Position numbers and translations under genes: made by a program. Below, piece by piece: positions 11,245 through 23,682 of a DNA stretch of 27,620 nt. Source of the DNA: Toxoplasma gondii ME49 (lineage: Eukaryota; Apicomplexa; Conoidasida; Eucoccidiorida; Sarcocystidae); the NCBI RefSeq assembly GCF_000006565.2, contig NC_031477.1:6300036-6327655 (forward strand), given 5' to 3'. The first letter of the stretch is position 1. Each line of letters opens with the position of its first letter. The notes under the pieces are model-generated. The model saw only the letters and a program-made list of their open reading frames with translations. It did no database searches and was not told the DNA's origin.

Positions 11245-11971
11245 CGTGGAAGTTTGTCCGTGAACCAAAACGGCATACAGTGTATAGGTCCCCTTGTTTG
11301 ACAGTGCACGAGATACGTGACACCAGCTGTATGTTACGCAGGGAAGGCTAGCTTCTTCCAAAACATGTGACTGCGCGGACTCCTACACAATAGAATGTGT
11401 CAGCAAGTTTGGCTTCTCGACTGGTCTCCGTCATTACCTTTTCCAAATCGAGCAATGGCGGCCTACCTTTTTTTGACGGAATGGCACGATGGTCCGTCGC
11501 AACCTTATCTGAGGTGCACAGTCGCACTATGTGTAGACGCGGTGCGTCGTTGGTTCTGAAAGTATGCTGCCGAGCCAGCACAGACTTGCGGTGGGACCTT
11601 GCTGGATGCTATGTGCGACCGACATCAGTGGATTCGTGTGGCCTGGTCACCAGTCCAGCACTGACGGCCTCGCCTTGTGATCTCCAGCGGCTATGACTCG
11701 AAGGGGCTGCAGGTATGGCTACGGAGAAGTGTTCGAAAATTCATGAGCGATGGCTTTGGAAGAGGACATGGGTGACCGCATGCTGGTGGAAAGTGAACGG
11801 CATTTGGTGTGCGTCTGCACCGTTTCCTGTGGTCGTGCTGCTTGGAGTCCTGAGCATGCTGAGGACACCAAACTCTGCCCTCACCAGATGTTCGGAGCTT
11901 GCAGCCATCAAAGACCTCGGCTGGTGGTTTCGCCTGACTACAACAGCCGATGAAACGGCTTCTTTCTTCTT
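11245..11971. other. gene-free stretch
   Basis: Only short overlapping frames (under about 135 codons) on both strands. Those on the minus strand run into the repeat segment that starts at 11,972. I see no RNA gene or ordered repeat. Confidence 0.5.
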
Positions 11972-12090
11972 CACATGAGGTATGCAATGGCTGACGGACG
12001 TGACGGCGGGGTGGATTAATGTGGTGGAGGAGCGATGGAGAAGATCTGCTCGCCCAGTGTATATGCTGTAGGGGTGGGGCCACACCCACT
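11972..12090 (+). repeat. diverged copy of the subtelomeric repeat segment
   Basis: CACATGAGGTATGCAATGG at 11,972-11,990 aligns with the 1,961, 3,854 and 5,761 segments. The following GACGGACGTGACGGCGGGG and GTGGTGGAGGAGCGATGG match the copies at 5,761 and 15,101. Same orientation as the rest. Confidence 0.6.
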
Positions 12091-15000
12091 GGTGTTTGAA
12101 GGGTAGTTGTACTGGCCGGCTCTGTATTGGGTTGGTGAACCGCGCGGACGTGTCAGTGGTAGTGGTTTGCCATTCTGAGTACGATTGATCATAGCATTTC
12201 TTGCTTTACCCGGAACCCGTCCAAGACGTGGGGTTAATAATACAACTTTTGGATACGGCAAAGCGACACCACTAGCTGTCTTCAACAGTTCCGTGGAGTG
12301 GAGTCCTTTCTACCACGCATATCGAAGCATAGACGCAAGGCTGTGACGCCGTTCCGCTTACGAGATGTGCTGTAGTGTGGACTGAGACGAGACGCAAATC
12401 TAACACGACCCTTGACCTTAACCTGTTTCGCACAGGCGGCGCGTGCGTGTGCCAAAGAGACGGCGCCGATACTGAGTATCGGATGGTTACAAATCAGTAT
12501 GCTACGTAAGGGTTTCTTTGAGGTGGTAATACATGCTGTTGTAACCAACGTCGTTGCGGCCCTTTGGGAAGGGACCGGCTTGACGGATATACCGGCTAGA
12601 CGAGCCCCCCAGCAGCATTCTTCATGACGTCGCCCTTTATGATCCGAGACTCTCTCTTCCGCGACCGCACCAGAAGCAGAAGGTGAGCTCGCGGTGGCAG
12701 TGAAACAGGTAACAGCGTATGTTCACTTGCTTCCTCACCTGATGAATGGCGTGAGACAGAAGCACTGGCGGACTGTGTCGTTGTTGGTGTGGAGAGGTAA
12801 AGTGCTCTGTCCTGTTGCCACGTGTGTAGCTATTGATACGGCTTTTGGGGTAGAAGGGTGTGTGCAGGTCATCGGCGGAAAGATCTTTCGACAGCAGCAG
12901 GCAGCGGATTTCGTACTGTTTTCGGTGCAGTAGTATCTCGACTGTGCAACATCTGAAGGCAAGCAGGGCCATGGTGCAGGCAGCGATTTATAATCAGAAC
13001 AGTACTCTGATACGGTGCTAGGCGTTTTGCTTGCGGGCTATTGACGAGCCCTCCAATCGTAGCTAAGGGCAGGCCCATCATGTCGTGGTCTGCATCTGTC
13101 AGTGTGCATCGTGGATGAAGCCGAGAGTGTTTGTTCTGCGGAGAGCCGAGTTTGTGCGGCCTGTGCGACAGAGTACCATAGTCATGAAGATTTTCAGTTG
13201 TTGCCGCGCTTTTGTTTTTTCGATGGTTCTGAGGGTCAGTTAATTCGTTATAAAGGCTTCATTCCCATCCAGTGCTACATCGACGATGGTTTAAAAAGGT
13301 GATCATGAGTTTCAGCATTGTTTTAGGTGACCGGTCGCATTGATGCGTGCAAGCAGCCTGAGTACCCCTTCGTTCTGGATGCATTCTTTTGCCCTGGCGT
13401 TTTTCAAATGTGTTTCTGCCATCGACACCAGCCGAAACCGGATCTGGTGGGCGTCCTCTTTTTGTACAGCATTCAGCGTCGTGTTTTGCCGGGATTAGTC
13501 TGATGATGCCGCCGAGGGGCGTGAATAGAAATGCTCTCCTAACAATGGTATGTTTGACGATGGAGGAGGGTTGTAGGTGTAGGTGGGCATGATTCGTTGG
13601 ATATTCGTCTTCCGTGGCAAAAGAGTGTTTCAATTGTGAAGCATTTTGGTTGAGAGGAAAAAGCAGTGGAAACATGGTAGTATTGCTTAGTGTAGACTAA
13701 TCCCATGAAGTCCTAGTGACGCTGAAGGTGCAAGCCAATAACCAATGGTGAGGACTCAAGATGATATCTAGTGGTGTTGGGTTATACTACCAGTCATTGT
13801 CGTGTCTGCGTGACAATATGTGGCTGGTTGCCGTGTCTTGTTGATCTTGACCACGAAGATGTACAAGGAACGGTGAATTGAGCAGTACGATTAGCCGTCT
13901 CTGGTTTATGGGTCCAGGACGGTGCGTCACTGTTATACTCCTTGCCTCTAATGTATACGTGCACATGGTGTTGGTGACACGGGAAGTAAAATGCTCAGTT
14001 TCCTTGATAACAGATGGACACTGTGAGGGCGATGACGAATCAAACGTTGTGAAGATGTCTCGGACGGAGAACTACTTAGTGTGCTCCTCCATTGTGTATC
14101 GGAGTCGATGAATCGACGGGTACTTAGGTTGGCGTAGCCTCTGCTGCGAGCAGGCATGGGAATATAGTGCCGGGAGTAACGTGACTCTTTGAAATGTCTT
14201 CGAGACTACCGTTTGATGAATTGACAGGTCGCGGAAGTATGCGGGGCAAATGGCTCGGCAAGGGTCCCTCACCAGATGCGCGCTCGTCGAGAGCCGCTGG
14301 CAGCTGTTCTAGCGCACAGTCGCTGACCGTTTAGATCGTGCACATAGTCGGTCGACCCCCGCGTGTAGGTCTTCCACCTGAAGTGGGAAACTGTTCAGGA
14401 CACGTTCTGGCGCCTAAGTGGCAATTCCTTCGCAGCTCCATGCGGAGCAGCCTTGCGGAGAATACATAGTATTCCTTACATTCGCTTTTTGGGAGTCTCG
14501 TTGTTCGAGAGTTCGCACCAAGTGTTGCTGCCCCAGCTGGTCCTGTCTATAAGATGGAGTGAGCCAACGCCAGGTCAGAGTCATATTTGCGGTAGAGGTT
14601 TCTATTGACAACGGCACCACAGTGGTGAACATCACCACGGAATGTTTGATGCTTGGGGGCGTGGAATTCGTGAGAGTGGTCTCGTTGTCCTCGACACAGT
14701 CATGTATCGGTTCTGGCTGGGCATCTGCTGGTGTGCCACATTTTTTGGAAGACGTCTTTGGTTTTGACCACCTGCAGCGGAACAACCTCTCGACTGCGTC
14801 AACCGAGTTTCGTCTGTGGGTGTCCAGCGGCACCCACGTGTGGCTCCGTACGGCTTTAAGGAGATTCGTACACTTTGGCTATGTGATGGTTGGCATCTGC
14901 TCTTACGCGCACTGCACCGCAGGTGCAGTGGGAGTGTGTCAGATACCTGTCTTAGGCTCTAGCCTCTCGGAGTCCCCTTGGTAGCGGTTGCGCAAGGTGG

Positions 15001-15100
15001 CGAATGCAGGAGGCAGTGGTGTCGGATGAGGAGCGGAGACACGACACGCTGGTTGTGGATAACTCCGTGCGGTCACGTCACGATTGTGTTGGTCTCTGTG
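12091..15100. other. gene-poor subtelomeric DNA
   Basis: No supported gene in 3 kb. The longest frames are about 140 codons. The + frame ending at 14,984 has its first in-frame ATG near 14,649, which leaves 111 codons and no recognisable feature. A perfect 9-bp hairpin lies at 14,910-14,930. Near 15,035 GCGGAGACACGAC repeats a 13-mer also found near 2,320 in the duplicated block, so this part probably belongs to the same repeat family. Confidence 0.5.
14910..14930. repeat. perfect inverted repeat, 9-bp arms, 3-base loop
   Basis: CACTGCACC at 14,910-14,918 and GGTGCAGTG at 14,922-14,930 are exact reverse complements around GCA. This is the tightest hairpin I noticed. There is no T run after it, and eukaryotic Pol II does not use such terminators, so I assign no role. 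Confidence 0.6.
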
Positions 15101-15250
15101 TACAGGCGGTAGGCAAGGGCTAGGCGGTGTGGCAGTTTGGGTGACCAGTGTGGTGGAGGAAGAGTGGTGGGGCTCGATGCGACGGGGCATCCGGTGGGGT
15201 ACGTGACGGGGACGGAGCCAAACGTGGATCGGTGGCAATTGCGGTGGCGG
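15101..15250 (+). repeat. diverged copy of the subtelomeric repeat segment
   Basis: TACAGGCGGTAGGCAAGGGC at 15,101-15,120 closely matches the 1,961 and 3,854 segments. Next come GTGACCAGTGTGGTGGAGG, a GAGTGGTGGGG stretch and GGGGACGGAGCC, equivalent to parts of the 5,761 copy in the same order. The base content is extreme: 15,121-15,180 has 30 G and 7 C. A 169-codon minus frame crosses it, which I attribute to the lack of T and G on that strand. Confidence 0.65.
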
Positions 15251-16724
15251 GGCTGGTGTTGAGTCGGTGACTGTGAAAGTCAAATTTTGGATTTCCGTGT
15301 GTCCGAACTCCGTGGCTAAGAAATGCCTTGAGACTGGCGACTGAATCTGGGGAATGTGGTTTATTTCTCGATACCCGATATGGAGCCCCATTTGTCTTGT
15401 TCTGCCACTGCCACGTGGCGACTGCGGGTCCCAGAGAGAGGAAGTCAACGTTGGCTGAGGTCAACGCGGAAGCCGACATGTTGCATGAAGTGGTCGATGT
15501 CTTGGTAGCACATGATGTTGTGGCCACCAGCGTCGTGGCCCTCTGGACACGCCCAACGAGTGGGACGTAAGGCCTGGTCGAGCCTCGCAGTGGCCGAGTT
15601 TATTGATGCGGACAGTTGTGTTCTGCTTCTTTGCTGTCTACGCCCATTGCAGGAAGAAGCAGTAGGAAATTGGTGACGTGGATTCGGGCGATTGTCAGTG
15701 TATACGTGGTGTCTCATCAAACGACTGACGTGAAGGAGAGGTCGTGTCTGGTTTTGTCATTTGGCGCGGGTCGGTGTAATGTTCTCCTGCGTGTTTCGGG
15801 GGTAATGAGATCTGAATATTTGAGATGGTAAGAGGCCACAAGAGATGCATAGAAAATGGGGTGGGACATGGCCCCGTCGTTTGTATTCGCGTCGGAATGA
15901 CAGTGGGGCTCTGTCAGCTTCAGGCAGTACGTAACGGAGTGGATACCAATATGGTAGTAGTGCATGACTGAGTTGTGCGCAGGGGTTGTAACGATTAAGC
16001 GGCCAGCGCCATGGGATAACGCGGAGGTGCCCTTGTCGGTCAGTGAATGTAGCACACGGCGCCGCTTTTATTTCTTCTGCGGAGAATCTAATCCATCAGG
16101 AACACGTAACGTAACACCATCGTCAACAGTGTTCCTGCGTTGATTCGCCGAGTTACCTATTCCGGAAGAACGCTGCTCCCACTGGTACTACATCGAATGA
16201 GACGGGTGCCGGTGGGTCAAAACTGTATCTCACACGGTTGCTTGATTTGTTGTGTGAATATAGCCAGTGTACCACACTTCACCGCTCTGGTGTTTACCAG
16301 AGGGTGATTGATTTCCTGATTGTGGTGTCGTAGCCGTCTACACAATTATGTGTGGGTAGTTGCTGGAGCCCTGCTTTCACGAACCGTGTAGCGGTGGATA
16401 CGCCTGGCTTTGGCACGGTTCGTCCGAGGGACGCGCACACAGAAGTCTTGCCGACATTTTTTAAGGATGTTTTTGAAACTGTTGTTCGCGCTAGCTACCG
16501 TCTCCTGGAAGTTCGCCTTCACGCCGTATAAGAGATGATCTGTGAATGTACAACCATTATTGAGATTGGAAAGTTGTAGAGGTTTATCACGCAGTTGGCA
16601 TATGGGATACTACCTTTGGGTTTCGATGCCAGTAGACGTGCCCCACACTGCCCGTCCACAAACAGTAGAGTCTCCATTCGGTGGCCTCACCTGACCCTCA
16701 TCTGCCTCGTTACCGCTTATCGCA
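15251..16724. other. gene-free stretch
   Basis: No frame worth calling; between about 16,056 and 16,889 there is almost no open frame of 60 codons. GTGTTTCGG recurs at 15,791. The stretch at 16,080-16,720 is less G-biased than its surroundings. I see no RNA gene in it. Confidence 0.5.
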
Positions 16725-16810
16725 CACAGGCGGTTCGCAGCGGATTTAGGACGTGACACTGGAGAACAGTGCGGTGGTGGAGGGGTGACGAGACTCGATT
16801 TATCCAGTGT
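16725..16810 (+). repeat. diverged copy of the subtelomeric repeat segment
   Basis: CACAGGCGGTTCGCAG at 16,725-16,740 followed by AGTGCGGTGGTGGAGG and a GAGACTCGAT stretch matches the 15,101 copy (CACAGGCGGTAGGCAAG type start, GTGTGGTGGAGG, GGCTCGAT). Similarity is weaker than in the other copies. Confidence 0.45.
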
Positions 16811-19800
16811 GAAAGTGGTATGGTGTCAGCATACGCAGTCGTGAACCCGGAAGAATTGTAGTGACGAGCGGTGTGCTGCAGTCATGTGTTTATGTGTCGT
16901 GGATAGACGCTACAGTGACGTGAGGACTAACCGTAATCGTGTGGCAGTTGACGCACACGCCCTTCATGTGGATTGTATTCCGCAGCTGCCTGTATCCGGT
17001 CATATTACCGCTGCCCTCGTGTGGCAATTGTCTTACCATGTTTCGAATATGAAACGGTAAAGAGTGCAAGAAAGGTTTCGTTGTCTGCATGATCGCCGGA
17101 ACCCAAAGTCTTTAACGCACACGTGGGTGTGAGTGCAGCTGGGTTTGCAGCCACTAGACGCGCGATGGAGTAGGACTCGGCTCGTGGGGCAACACACCAC
17201 AGCTGCGCGCCCATCGGAGCACCTTGCATAGTATCCCTGTCGGTCTGGACCGTTTTCTGTTTTCGATTCAGTTCCAGGAGACAACGGTGAGGGCGCAACA
17301 GCGCGACCACGAGCGACCGCTAATGAGTACCACCTCTGGTCAGAAGATGGGTGTCTTGCCGGAGTGGCTGCTTCGCGATTTGTGACCTTATCACAAGTGA
17401 GGAAGGTGCGTTGTCCTGCCGCCAATCGTGCAGGCGCCGTAGAAATGAATGATTTGGAGAGGCGCGTACCTGGTTGAGAGGATAATGTGCAGGCGTTGGC
17501 AGACACCCTTCTTCCATATTTTTTTTCCGTAGGGTGGCGCCACATTTGTGCAGTCTCAGAAAGTATTGATGGACACGGCTATCGATGGAGACCATCATCA
17601 ACAGTGCAGTGGGAACTGGCGGTCGACACGGCAGCCGTGTAAAGTTCATCTCCCTTGTGGCGAACAGGCCGACCGTGATAATGTCAACCACGTGGCTTTT
17701 AGTGGGACGCCTGAAGCTGGGTTCGTGATGGAGGACGTAGCCACCATTGCCGTTCGCTGACCATACTGGACGCGTGGGTTGCGGTGAGCTGTGTCACTTG
17801 AACCGTAGAATTCGTCTTGGGAAGACCGCAACATAGGTGGCGAACTCAATCAATGGATAGTTCAACACATGTGGCTAGTTTTTCAATGTTTTGCGCTTTA
17901 TGTTGTCGGGTGCCATGCATGTCGTCGCATCGCCCCCACACTCTCCCCGAGGCCTCGGGTGACTGCGTAACTGGCCAGGACGGTGACTCCATAGGTGGAC
18001 CATTTGTTCGGCGATTGTTTGAGATTTGGTTCGTCACGTCAGTCTAGTTTTCGGTAGCTTGTTGTCCCTGCGTAGGAGGCGAATGTGGGATCTTATCTCG
18101 TAGAGGAGATGTGTAGATTGTCTGTCTAAAAAGTGCTTAATTTGGTAGGCTACTGACACTATATATCTGAGGTCACTGATAAACGCTGGACCTAGGGAAC
18201 CGGAGTTTTGACTCTTTGAAACCATGAACCAGCAGGTGTGGCGAGAGTGGTTGTGGGATTTTGAAAATAGTAGGGCCAATACTGCCAGTTTTGCCTCTGT
18301 TGCTGTGTCTGTGGCTACTCCGGAGGAGGATGACATCGTGAATGACTTGAGTAGCGGCGAATGGACAGCGTAAGGCAGGTCGTGTGTGTCGCGGGGTTTA
18401 GTGTACGTTGGACGCTGTGAGCTGTAGTATGAGGTACAGGAACGGTGGCGACCAGAGAGCCTATGTCGTGCTTATGCTAGGGTGATAGCTTATTCAGTCC
18501 CTGTTGTGCGGTACCAGTGCACGCAGTACTCGAGGCAAATGGCGAACTGGGGAAGTGACAGCAACTTGGTCGAGAAGGTGTGCAAAGCGATTTGGACCCT
18601 CCTGGATCGGATGAGGCTCGTTTCATGACGTCGGCTCGCCGAGGGCACGAGTGTCGTCAGTCGCCGTATGTGTGTTGGCGCCGCCGGCATCACGGGTGCC
18701 CCGTGGTCGTGGCCGCTGTTTGAGACAGGGTATACCCCCCGTACACTGTCAACTGTTTTGGATTATTATCGTTGTCGCTGTTCAGACCCACGGGGTGGCA
18801 GTAGCAATGACGCTTTAGACAGTCTTGTTGGTCCGTAGATGAAAGAATGTGTACCAGTACCTCTCACAGGTCCGCTGCATTGTGATCATTGCCTCTTGCC
18901 GCAGAATCGCGCGGTGAAACAGTGGGCCAGTTGTAAACTGTCGAGGCGCAGCCTTGGCGTCGGATCCAGTGTGGACTTCTGATGATATGGGAGGTGCAGC
19001 CAAGCGTCCATTTCGTGGTCACGAGGGTGTGTACGCTGATGGGGGCACGCTTGCTGAGGGAGGTGCTGCAGACGCTGTTAGGGGGAAGAGAACTGCAGGC
19101 GACAGCAGGACACAGTTAGTCGCACTCTTGTTGATGGGGTAACGTGGTGTTTGTTCAGATAGGCGCATGCCGCATCTGTACGCGATTTGCATTTTATGAA
19201 GCGCAATGGTTCCCAGTTGTGTTTTCGGGTGTGCGTCGGTGTTAGAAGCGTTTAACGGACGCTTGGTAGAATGGTGAAAATACGAGGGACTTCCGGACGC
19301 TCCTCACATCCATTGAATGCTACCCGGCTCACCTATAAGGCTTTTTGAATGTTGATGGCAACCAACAGTACTGCACGTATAGGTGTTGCATCTTTCCCAG
19401 CTGCACCCTCCTTCCCCCCAACAACCCCGTCTGTTGTCTTGTGATGATCCGAATTGATGTCAATGCAGGGGTGAGAGAGGTTCATTCACCTGACGGATCT
19501 TTCTCATGATCTCCCGTTCTTCGCTCTGGCCTGATGCACGTTCTTCGTTTCATAATGCAACTATTGCAGGCTGTGTTTGGGAGGCTTTCTTTTGCTGTTG
19601 CTGGACACGTCTTACGCGTGCAAAGATAGGTAGGAGGGGTGGTCGGGATCAGGAAGCTGTGGTCGAAGGTTCTCGTTGGCTCAGATCATCCGTCGTCTAC
19701 CTTCAGCAAGGCGTGAGTACCTCAAAGCTTTTTTTCTCTAGCCGTCGCCCCTAGAGACACCAACTGTGTACGTCGTGTGTCGTTGGTCCAGGATGAAGCC

Positions 19801-19977
19801 AGCCAGGGAGGGAATGACCAACGGCGGCTAAGTATAGTGAAGCAGGTGAGCCGGAAGGGTGCTGGATAAGGTGCCTGCTGGAAGAAGGTTGTTCTGCTGT
19901 CAGACAGAGAAAATATTGGGAGACTTCCTCCCCTAACTCAGATCCAAACAATTGCTGCGCTGAGAGCGATGTCTTAG
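16811..19977. other. gene-poor subtelomeric DNA
   Basis: The longest frame is a 170-codon minus frame (17,545-17,033) with no recognisable domain. A + frame with ATG at 19,506 runs 82 codons and is crossed near 19,740 by a strong 3' splice-site-like sequence (a T run followed by CTCTAG). A GTGAGT donor-like site lies at 19,713, too close upstream to pair with it. No RNA gene or ordered repeat was seen. Confidence 0.45.
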
Positions 19978-20161
19978 CTGGTGAGTTTCGGTTTTCCGAA
20001 CACACAAGGGCGGGGTGCTCGAAACGAAACGTCAGCAACCATGTATGGGGGAGATGAATCTGAGTCACTCATGAAGGCCTGGCAGCAGGCATCAGCGGAA
20101 TCGAAACACGCGGGTGAGAGTGATCTAGTACGGCAGCGGCTGACCAGTCAGCTCATTCTGT
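19978..20161 (+). other. possible internal exon, very uncertain
   Basis: An open segment of about 61 residues lies between an acceptor-like TCTTAG (ending 19,977) and a strong donor GTAAGT (starting 20,162). Read from 19,978 in phase 0, it encodes a polar, Glu/Ser/Gln-rich peptide with the run GGDESESLMKAWQQ from 20,047. An in-frame ATG is at 20,041. No partner exon is obvious, and the frame also stays open past the donor to 20,217. It could equally be chance. Confidence 0.12.
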
Positions 20162-23100
20162 GTAAGTGGGATGTGTCGTCGTTCACTGAGTGGCCACGTG
20201 CGGAGATGACATCGTAGTGCGGGGAGAAACGGGCAAGGCACTGTTGTGGTGTGGTATATCGCGCGGGAAGAACTGTTTCGTCTTTTCCAGTAAACGAGCA
20301 TCAGCGACACTGCGGCGAATGCCACTGGGTTGCTGCGGTGAAGACGACTGCAGCAGCGTGCTTGAGAGGTTTTGAATTTCTCCGCGCTGCGCCGGTAGAA
20401 TGGTAGATGTCGCGTAAAGAACTGTCCTCCTACAGGAACATTAGTTAACGACTTAGCAGTTGTTAGCTAATTTCGGGAATACGCTCTTCAGGAGGATGTA
20501 GAACGGACAGATGAGACAAGCGTCGTATAAAGTGTGTGTCGGGGTAGCATGAGACAGGATATGCCGTGGTTGTCGGCTGCTGATATCGGATTGCGCGGTG
20601 CACCTGGATCGATCGTCGAATGGGGGCACACATTCTTTCGAAAAACGAAATCTTGGAGGCCAGAAGCCGACGCGTATCCTAGATGAAGATACAAGTCTTT
20701 TTTGAATACCAGATGGGCACTCGGACACAAATCGTATCACAGAGCTTATGGGAATGGTAGAGTGATAGGTGCGTGTGGCTTGACTGTGTAGTTGTTCGCA
20801 CAGTGGAGCTGACGTTATTCTCGGCACCGGTAACCAGTTTTTTCCACAGAAGCTACCTCACGTTGCGTCTGTCACTCGTGAGGGCTCTTTTCGAGCAGCT
20901 AGGGAACCACATATATGGGCCCGTCTAACCTATGGGCAGGTACTTCCATCTGCTGTTCCGGCTGACAGGCTGAAATGGAATGTCTAGGGATAACGAGACC
21001 CTACCGTTGAAAAAAAAGGGTGCATCAAAGAAGTGAAAGGTACAAAGCAGCAAATGGTGTACGCGTAGAGGTGTGGCTGGTGCGCGAAGCTCATGTGTTG
21101 ATGGCAGGCGACACTGCCCTCGGTCATTTCGCCGTGCAGGTGAGCTCGTCGGTGCATGTATCTGCTGTGTGTTGTTCTTCATCTGGTATCCTTAGGCATT
21201 GTCTGTAGGTGGCGTTCATGAGTTTCTATCGTGCGTACTCTCGGCTCTTAGTTTGCAGTGGGAAATACCAGCGATATGAATATGCTCAGTAAGAAAAAAG
21301 ACACGTGCACCAAATGTAGCTGCACGTTGACTGTGAATGAAATTGTCTATTTTAATTAAGTCGGGTTGGATGCGGTAAACTTGTATTCTTTGTAATAATG
21401 CATCGGCCACACCATAGCTCCACAGCGACAAAATTGTACTAGTCGTTAACCTGGAGTGACCATAGCCCAATGAACACTCACGTTTTCGATTACATGTCGC
21501 CGCCCAAAAATGTACGGTATTCAGAATACACGCAGATCAAAATTGATGTCAGGCTAGCTGCGCGAGGCCAACGGGCTGCCGATTCTGGCCGAGGATCGCC
21601 CTTTTTCATTTCTAGACTATCGGGGAGTCCGCATGCTTGACGGTTGTCACGGCAAAGGTGAAGGCGCTCGAAGCGTTTCTTGACGATCGCCACAGGTGAT
21701 TAGGGGAGGCTACCTAAAGGAGGAAAGGTTTCCTTATCGCAGATCTCTTCTGAGTTTTTGTTGCGTGTTCTTACCACGATGTGTGTTGTCAGGCGAGTGC
21801 AGGAACGTCAACAAAACAGTAATCACACAACTTGGATTTGCTATCTCGGAAAGAGGCGACAACCAAACGAACAGATAGTCTGGACCTGCAGGTGAAGCAG
21901 CGGTTGAAACCGAGCGACCCTTCATGTCTGCCGTGCTGGATTGCCAGTGAATTGCCTTCGTCGTTGACGTTAAGGACAGCGTCGAGGGGACAGTCGCAGT
22001 AGGATGACTTGAAATGGTTCATGGAAAATAAGGAAACCAAAAAACAGGTGAATTGGCTTCGCAGTCCGTCGTGAATGACAAAGACATCGGAAGTGGCATC
22101 ACCCAAAACCGCGTGATGCTTTTTTTGGTCAGCAGCACTTTTACACAGGTCCGTGTAAAAAGAAAAAGAAAAGGAAGAGCGCCTCTTGCGTGTGTACACC
22201 GGTGTGCGGTTGAACATCTTTCGCATATTTTTTCTGTGCCTGGTAAGCCTGTCATCATTTGTTGTCGCCTGATGGTCAGATAAGGACAGACATTTGCGAT
22301 AATTTGATAAAGTGCTTTGCTTGACTGTTAGTGGACGAACGACACACAGTTGGCGACTGTCGCATGTACCTGTGTCGTTGAAGAAGTGCAGATGTCTGTT
22401 GGGGCCTGCCCTGAAAAGAGCCAACTATGATAGGAAAGTGGAGGGCAGTGAAACGAAAGTCCTGAGTCTGTTACGGTGTGCTGTACGAGCCATTCACTGT
22501 AGTGAATTTCCACAGCTGTCTCCAGCATGTAAAGGCTGCTTCGCCGACTACCTGTTCTTGCATACGTCTCCGACTCAGCTTCATTGGTCGGTAACTGTCT
22601 CAAGTCGTTACCCTTTCTAATCGCGCATGTAAACACCTCAACAGCGCTGCCAGTTGTGAATAAACATGAGCCCAGTTACCTTAGATAGGTGTCGTCCTTT
22701 TGTGAACTGTCTCTGGCAGACGGATGCCCGGAGATAGCTTTGATAACTCGCCATCAAACACCGCTCGAGTGCCTTATTCGCTAGCAGCTGCTGTTACGTG
22801 TGTGGGTCGAATGTTTTTGATCCTGTCCACAGCACGTCAGGAACCGGTATACCCTTAAACACCACAACCGAGAGATATCGCCAACGAAAAAAATGGTGCG
22901 TTAGAGGAGGAAGAACAGCTGGTTACTAGCGATACCGTGCTCCGTTTATACTTTTTCTGTGAGTTTAGTGGTTGTTGTTTGTTTGCGGCGACGAACGTTC
23001 AGATAGAAATGTCGAAACACATCCACCGTTCCACGTCAGATGATGCGCCCACACGAGGAGTAGACTTCCTAGATTCCATCAGAGAGCGTTGCTGCGAAAC

Positions 23101-23406
23101 ACCAATGGAGTAAATGGGAATGGACGGGGCGATGCTGGCCCCGATCCTCATTCCCATGATGCACGCCAGGCCACGAGACTGCTTAAAACGCGCTTCCACA
23201 AGAATGGAATTCAGGATGCAAGCATTCCATCGTAGATCGCGTGATCATGCTGGCCCGAACACGATAGTAAAAGATGGATAAGTGACATGTGAAGTCGAGT
23301 GAGGGTTCCTAGTACATATTTTTCAGGAAACTATGGGTAAACTGCAGTGTCCGGACGGTAATATGACGTTTTCTCCCTGACTGAGGAGCAAGCTGGCTCT
23401 GCTCTA
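20162..23406. other. transition zone without a supported gene
   Basis: The G/T excess of the + strand weakens in this stretch; A-rich lines such as 22,021-22,080 appear. The longest frame is 211 codons on the minus strand (22,424-21,789), but its nominal start is TTG; the first in-frame ATG is near 22,223, leaving about 144 codons of Cys-containing, basic sequence without a domain I recognise. A short A-rich run of Lys/Arg codons lies near 22,155-22,180 on the +. No RNA gene or repeat was seen. Confidence 0.45.
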
Positions 23407-23682
23407 ATGTGTCTGCGTTTTCCGTGTACAATTTGTCATAGCACGTGTTGCAACGCACTATCTATGTTTGCCGCGAGCAGCCTTGGTCAGCCCCTGCAGC
23501 CGTCAACCGCGACAGTGACACACAAGTCTACAGGCAACGAATTTCTTATTCTGTTCCAACTCCCCCTGGTAAACACAGTCAACGAATGGCGGAAGGAAAC
23601 ATCATATGGATGCGTCTGCGTCCTTGCTAGACGCAAAAAATTGCTACATCATCAAACCAGGGAAGGTGGCGACGACAGTTGA
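23407..23682 (+). CDS. short hypothetical ORF, 91 codons
   Basis: This ATG-initiated frame lies where composition becomes balanced (23,701-23,760 has 17 G and 20 C). The first 35 residues contain four cysteines and a mildly hydrophobic stretch that is not a clear signal peptide. Overlapping + frames continue to 24,059, one with ATG at 23,606 (74 codons) and another running 23,682-24,059 from a TTG, so a spliced + strand gene across 23.4-24.06 kb is conceivable. I find no domain and cannot define introns. Low confidence. Confidence 0.15.
   Translation: MCLRFPCTICHSTCCNALSMFAASSLGQPLQPSTATVTHKSTGNEFLILFQLPLVNTVNEWRKETSYGCVCVLARRKKLLHHQTREGGDDS

Noticed and set aside
3065..17545. Minus-strand frames of 170-200 codons (3,640-3,065; 6,812-6,213; 17,545-17,033; 15,448-14,939)
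   Set aside because: The minus strand here is poor in T and G, so stop codons are rarer and frames of this length are expected. None has a recognisable domain, signal peptide or membrane pattern, and two cross repeat DNA.
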